Of a stretch of DNA of 64,000 bases, positions 63,745-64,000 are shown piece by piece. Position 1 is the stretch's first letter, and each line of letters opens with the position of its first letter. Both the position numbers and the translations under genes were made by a program. The notes under the pieces were generated by a model. It was not told where the DNA came from and made no database searches. It worked only from the letters and a program-made list of their open reading frames with translations. The stretch is from Lethocerus indicus. Taxonomy: Eukaryota > Arthropoda > Insecta > Hemiptera > Belostomatidae. The stretch is taken from assembly GCA_019843655.1 (NCBI GenBank), contig JACDQD010000011.1, positions 15,604,604 to 15,668,603 on the forward strand. Direction: 5' to 3'.

Positions 63745-64000
63745 CATGAGAATGGGACGGGAGCGATAAATGAACCAGTTTTCCGATGGTATTAACCCAT
63801 ATTCGGTTGAGAAAGGGCCGACTAAGGGCGGATTTAGGGCCTCGATTGCCCCCGTTCTCTCTTATTAGAGTCGTCAATTTTCCTTGCACTTTACGCCGCC
63901 CCTTATAAGAGTATTGTATCACATCTCACGGTCCCCAACAATGTTTTTAAACAGAGTTATATTAACGCTATCCATAAGCGCTCTTCCATTGTCAATAACA

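Larger units (their letters stand above)
56717..64000. other. Gene-free segment
   Basis: No supported gene. The two longest frames, 61105-61518 (-) and 61841-62245 (+), contain no motif I recognise. The segment contains CCCT repeats (57127-57150), a GGGC/GGA tract (58349-58372), a C11 run (59222-59232), a G10 run (60704-60713), an A13 run (about 61558-61570), a possible 27-nt micro-exon (61810-61836) and a GGA tract (63725-63744). Confidence 0.65.

Noticed and set aside
1..64000. CRISPR arrays, bacterial operons, phage or plasmid features
   Set aside because: No regularly spaced repeats with unique spacers, no ribosome-binding-site plus ORF layout, and no long ORFs; all evidence points to eukaryotic nuclear DNA.

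Overview
This window reads as a gene-poor stretch of a eukaryotic nuclear genome, most likely an arthropod and probably an insect. Four things point that way. There are no long open reading frames. CpG is not visibly depleted in the GC-rich patches. Microsatellites and mononucleotide runs are abundant. There are degenerate non-LTR retrotransposon ends of the Jockey type and a short TTAGG-type telomere-like motif. Base composition alternates over a few hundred bases between AT-rich blocks (TAATTA, AATTAA) and GC-rich blocks (CGGCCG, GGGCCC). I found no bacterial gene layout, no rRNA, no convincing tRNA and no complete protein-coding gene. The window could be intergenic or lie inside a very large intron; the sequence alone does not decide this.

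The clearest features are three dead 3' ends of Jockey-like retrotransposons. Copy 1 (12808-13210, + strand) is 5'-truncated and bounded by a perfect 10-bp target-site duplication. Copy 2 (about 24474-25067, - strand) belongs to the same family, shares the same 3' terminus and has a 14-bp flanking repeat with one mismatch. Copy 3 (about 32992-33213, - strand) is a more diverged relative that keeps the basic C-terminal tail of the same protein. Each carries a frameshift and none can be active.

Layout: 1-8.3 kb has no gene, with possible splice-acceptor-like sites near 6.07 and 6.35 kb. 8.3-12.8 kb holds CT and CGT microsatellites and a TTAGG motif. 12.8-13.2 kb is retroelement copy 1. 13.2-24.4 kb contains a 58-bp TA tract, a GCC tract and a G-rich/GA tract at 23.3 kb. 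24.47-25.07 kb is copy 2. 25-33 kb holds a palindrome pair near 28 kb and a TA tract at 30 kb, followed by copy 3. 33.2-49.4 kb contains a third TA tract, G-rich tracts and a C-rich stretch at 43.2 kb. 49.45-49.91 kb is a minisatellite whose 31-32-bp unit occurs in both orientations. 50-64 kb is mostly featureless, with a hammerhead-like motif at 56.7 kb and a possible 27-nt micro-exon at 61.81 kb.

The best candidates for something unusual are the head-to-head minisatellite, the hammerhead-like/Penelope-type motif and the marked excess of long G or C runs. No new multi-gene system is visible.
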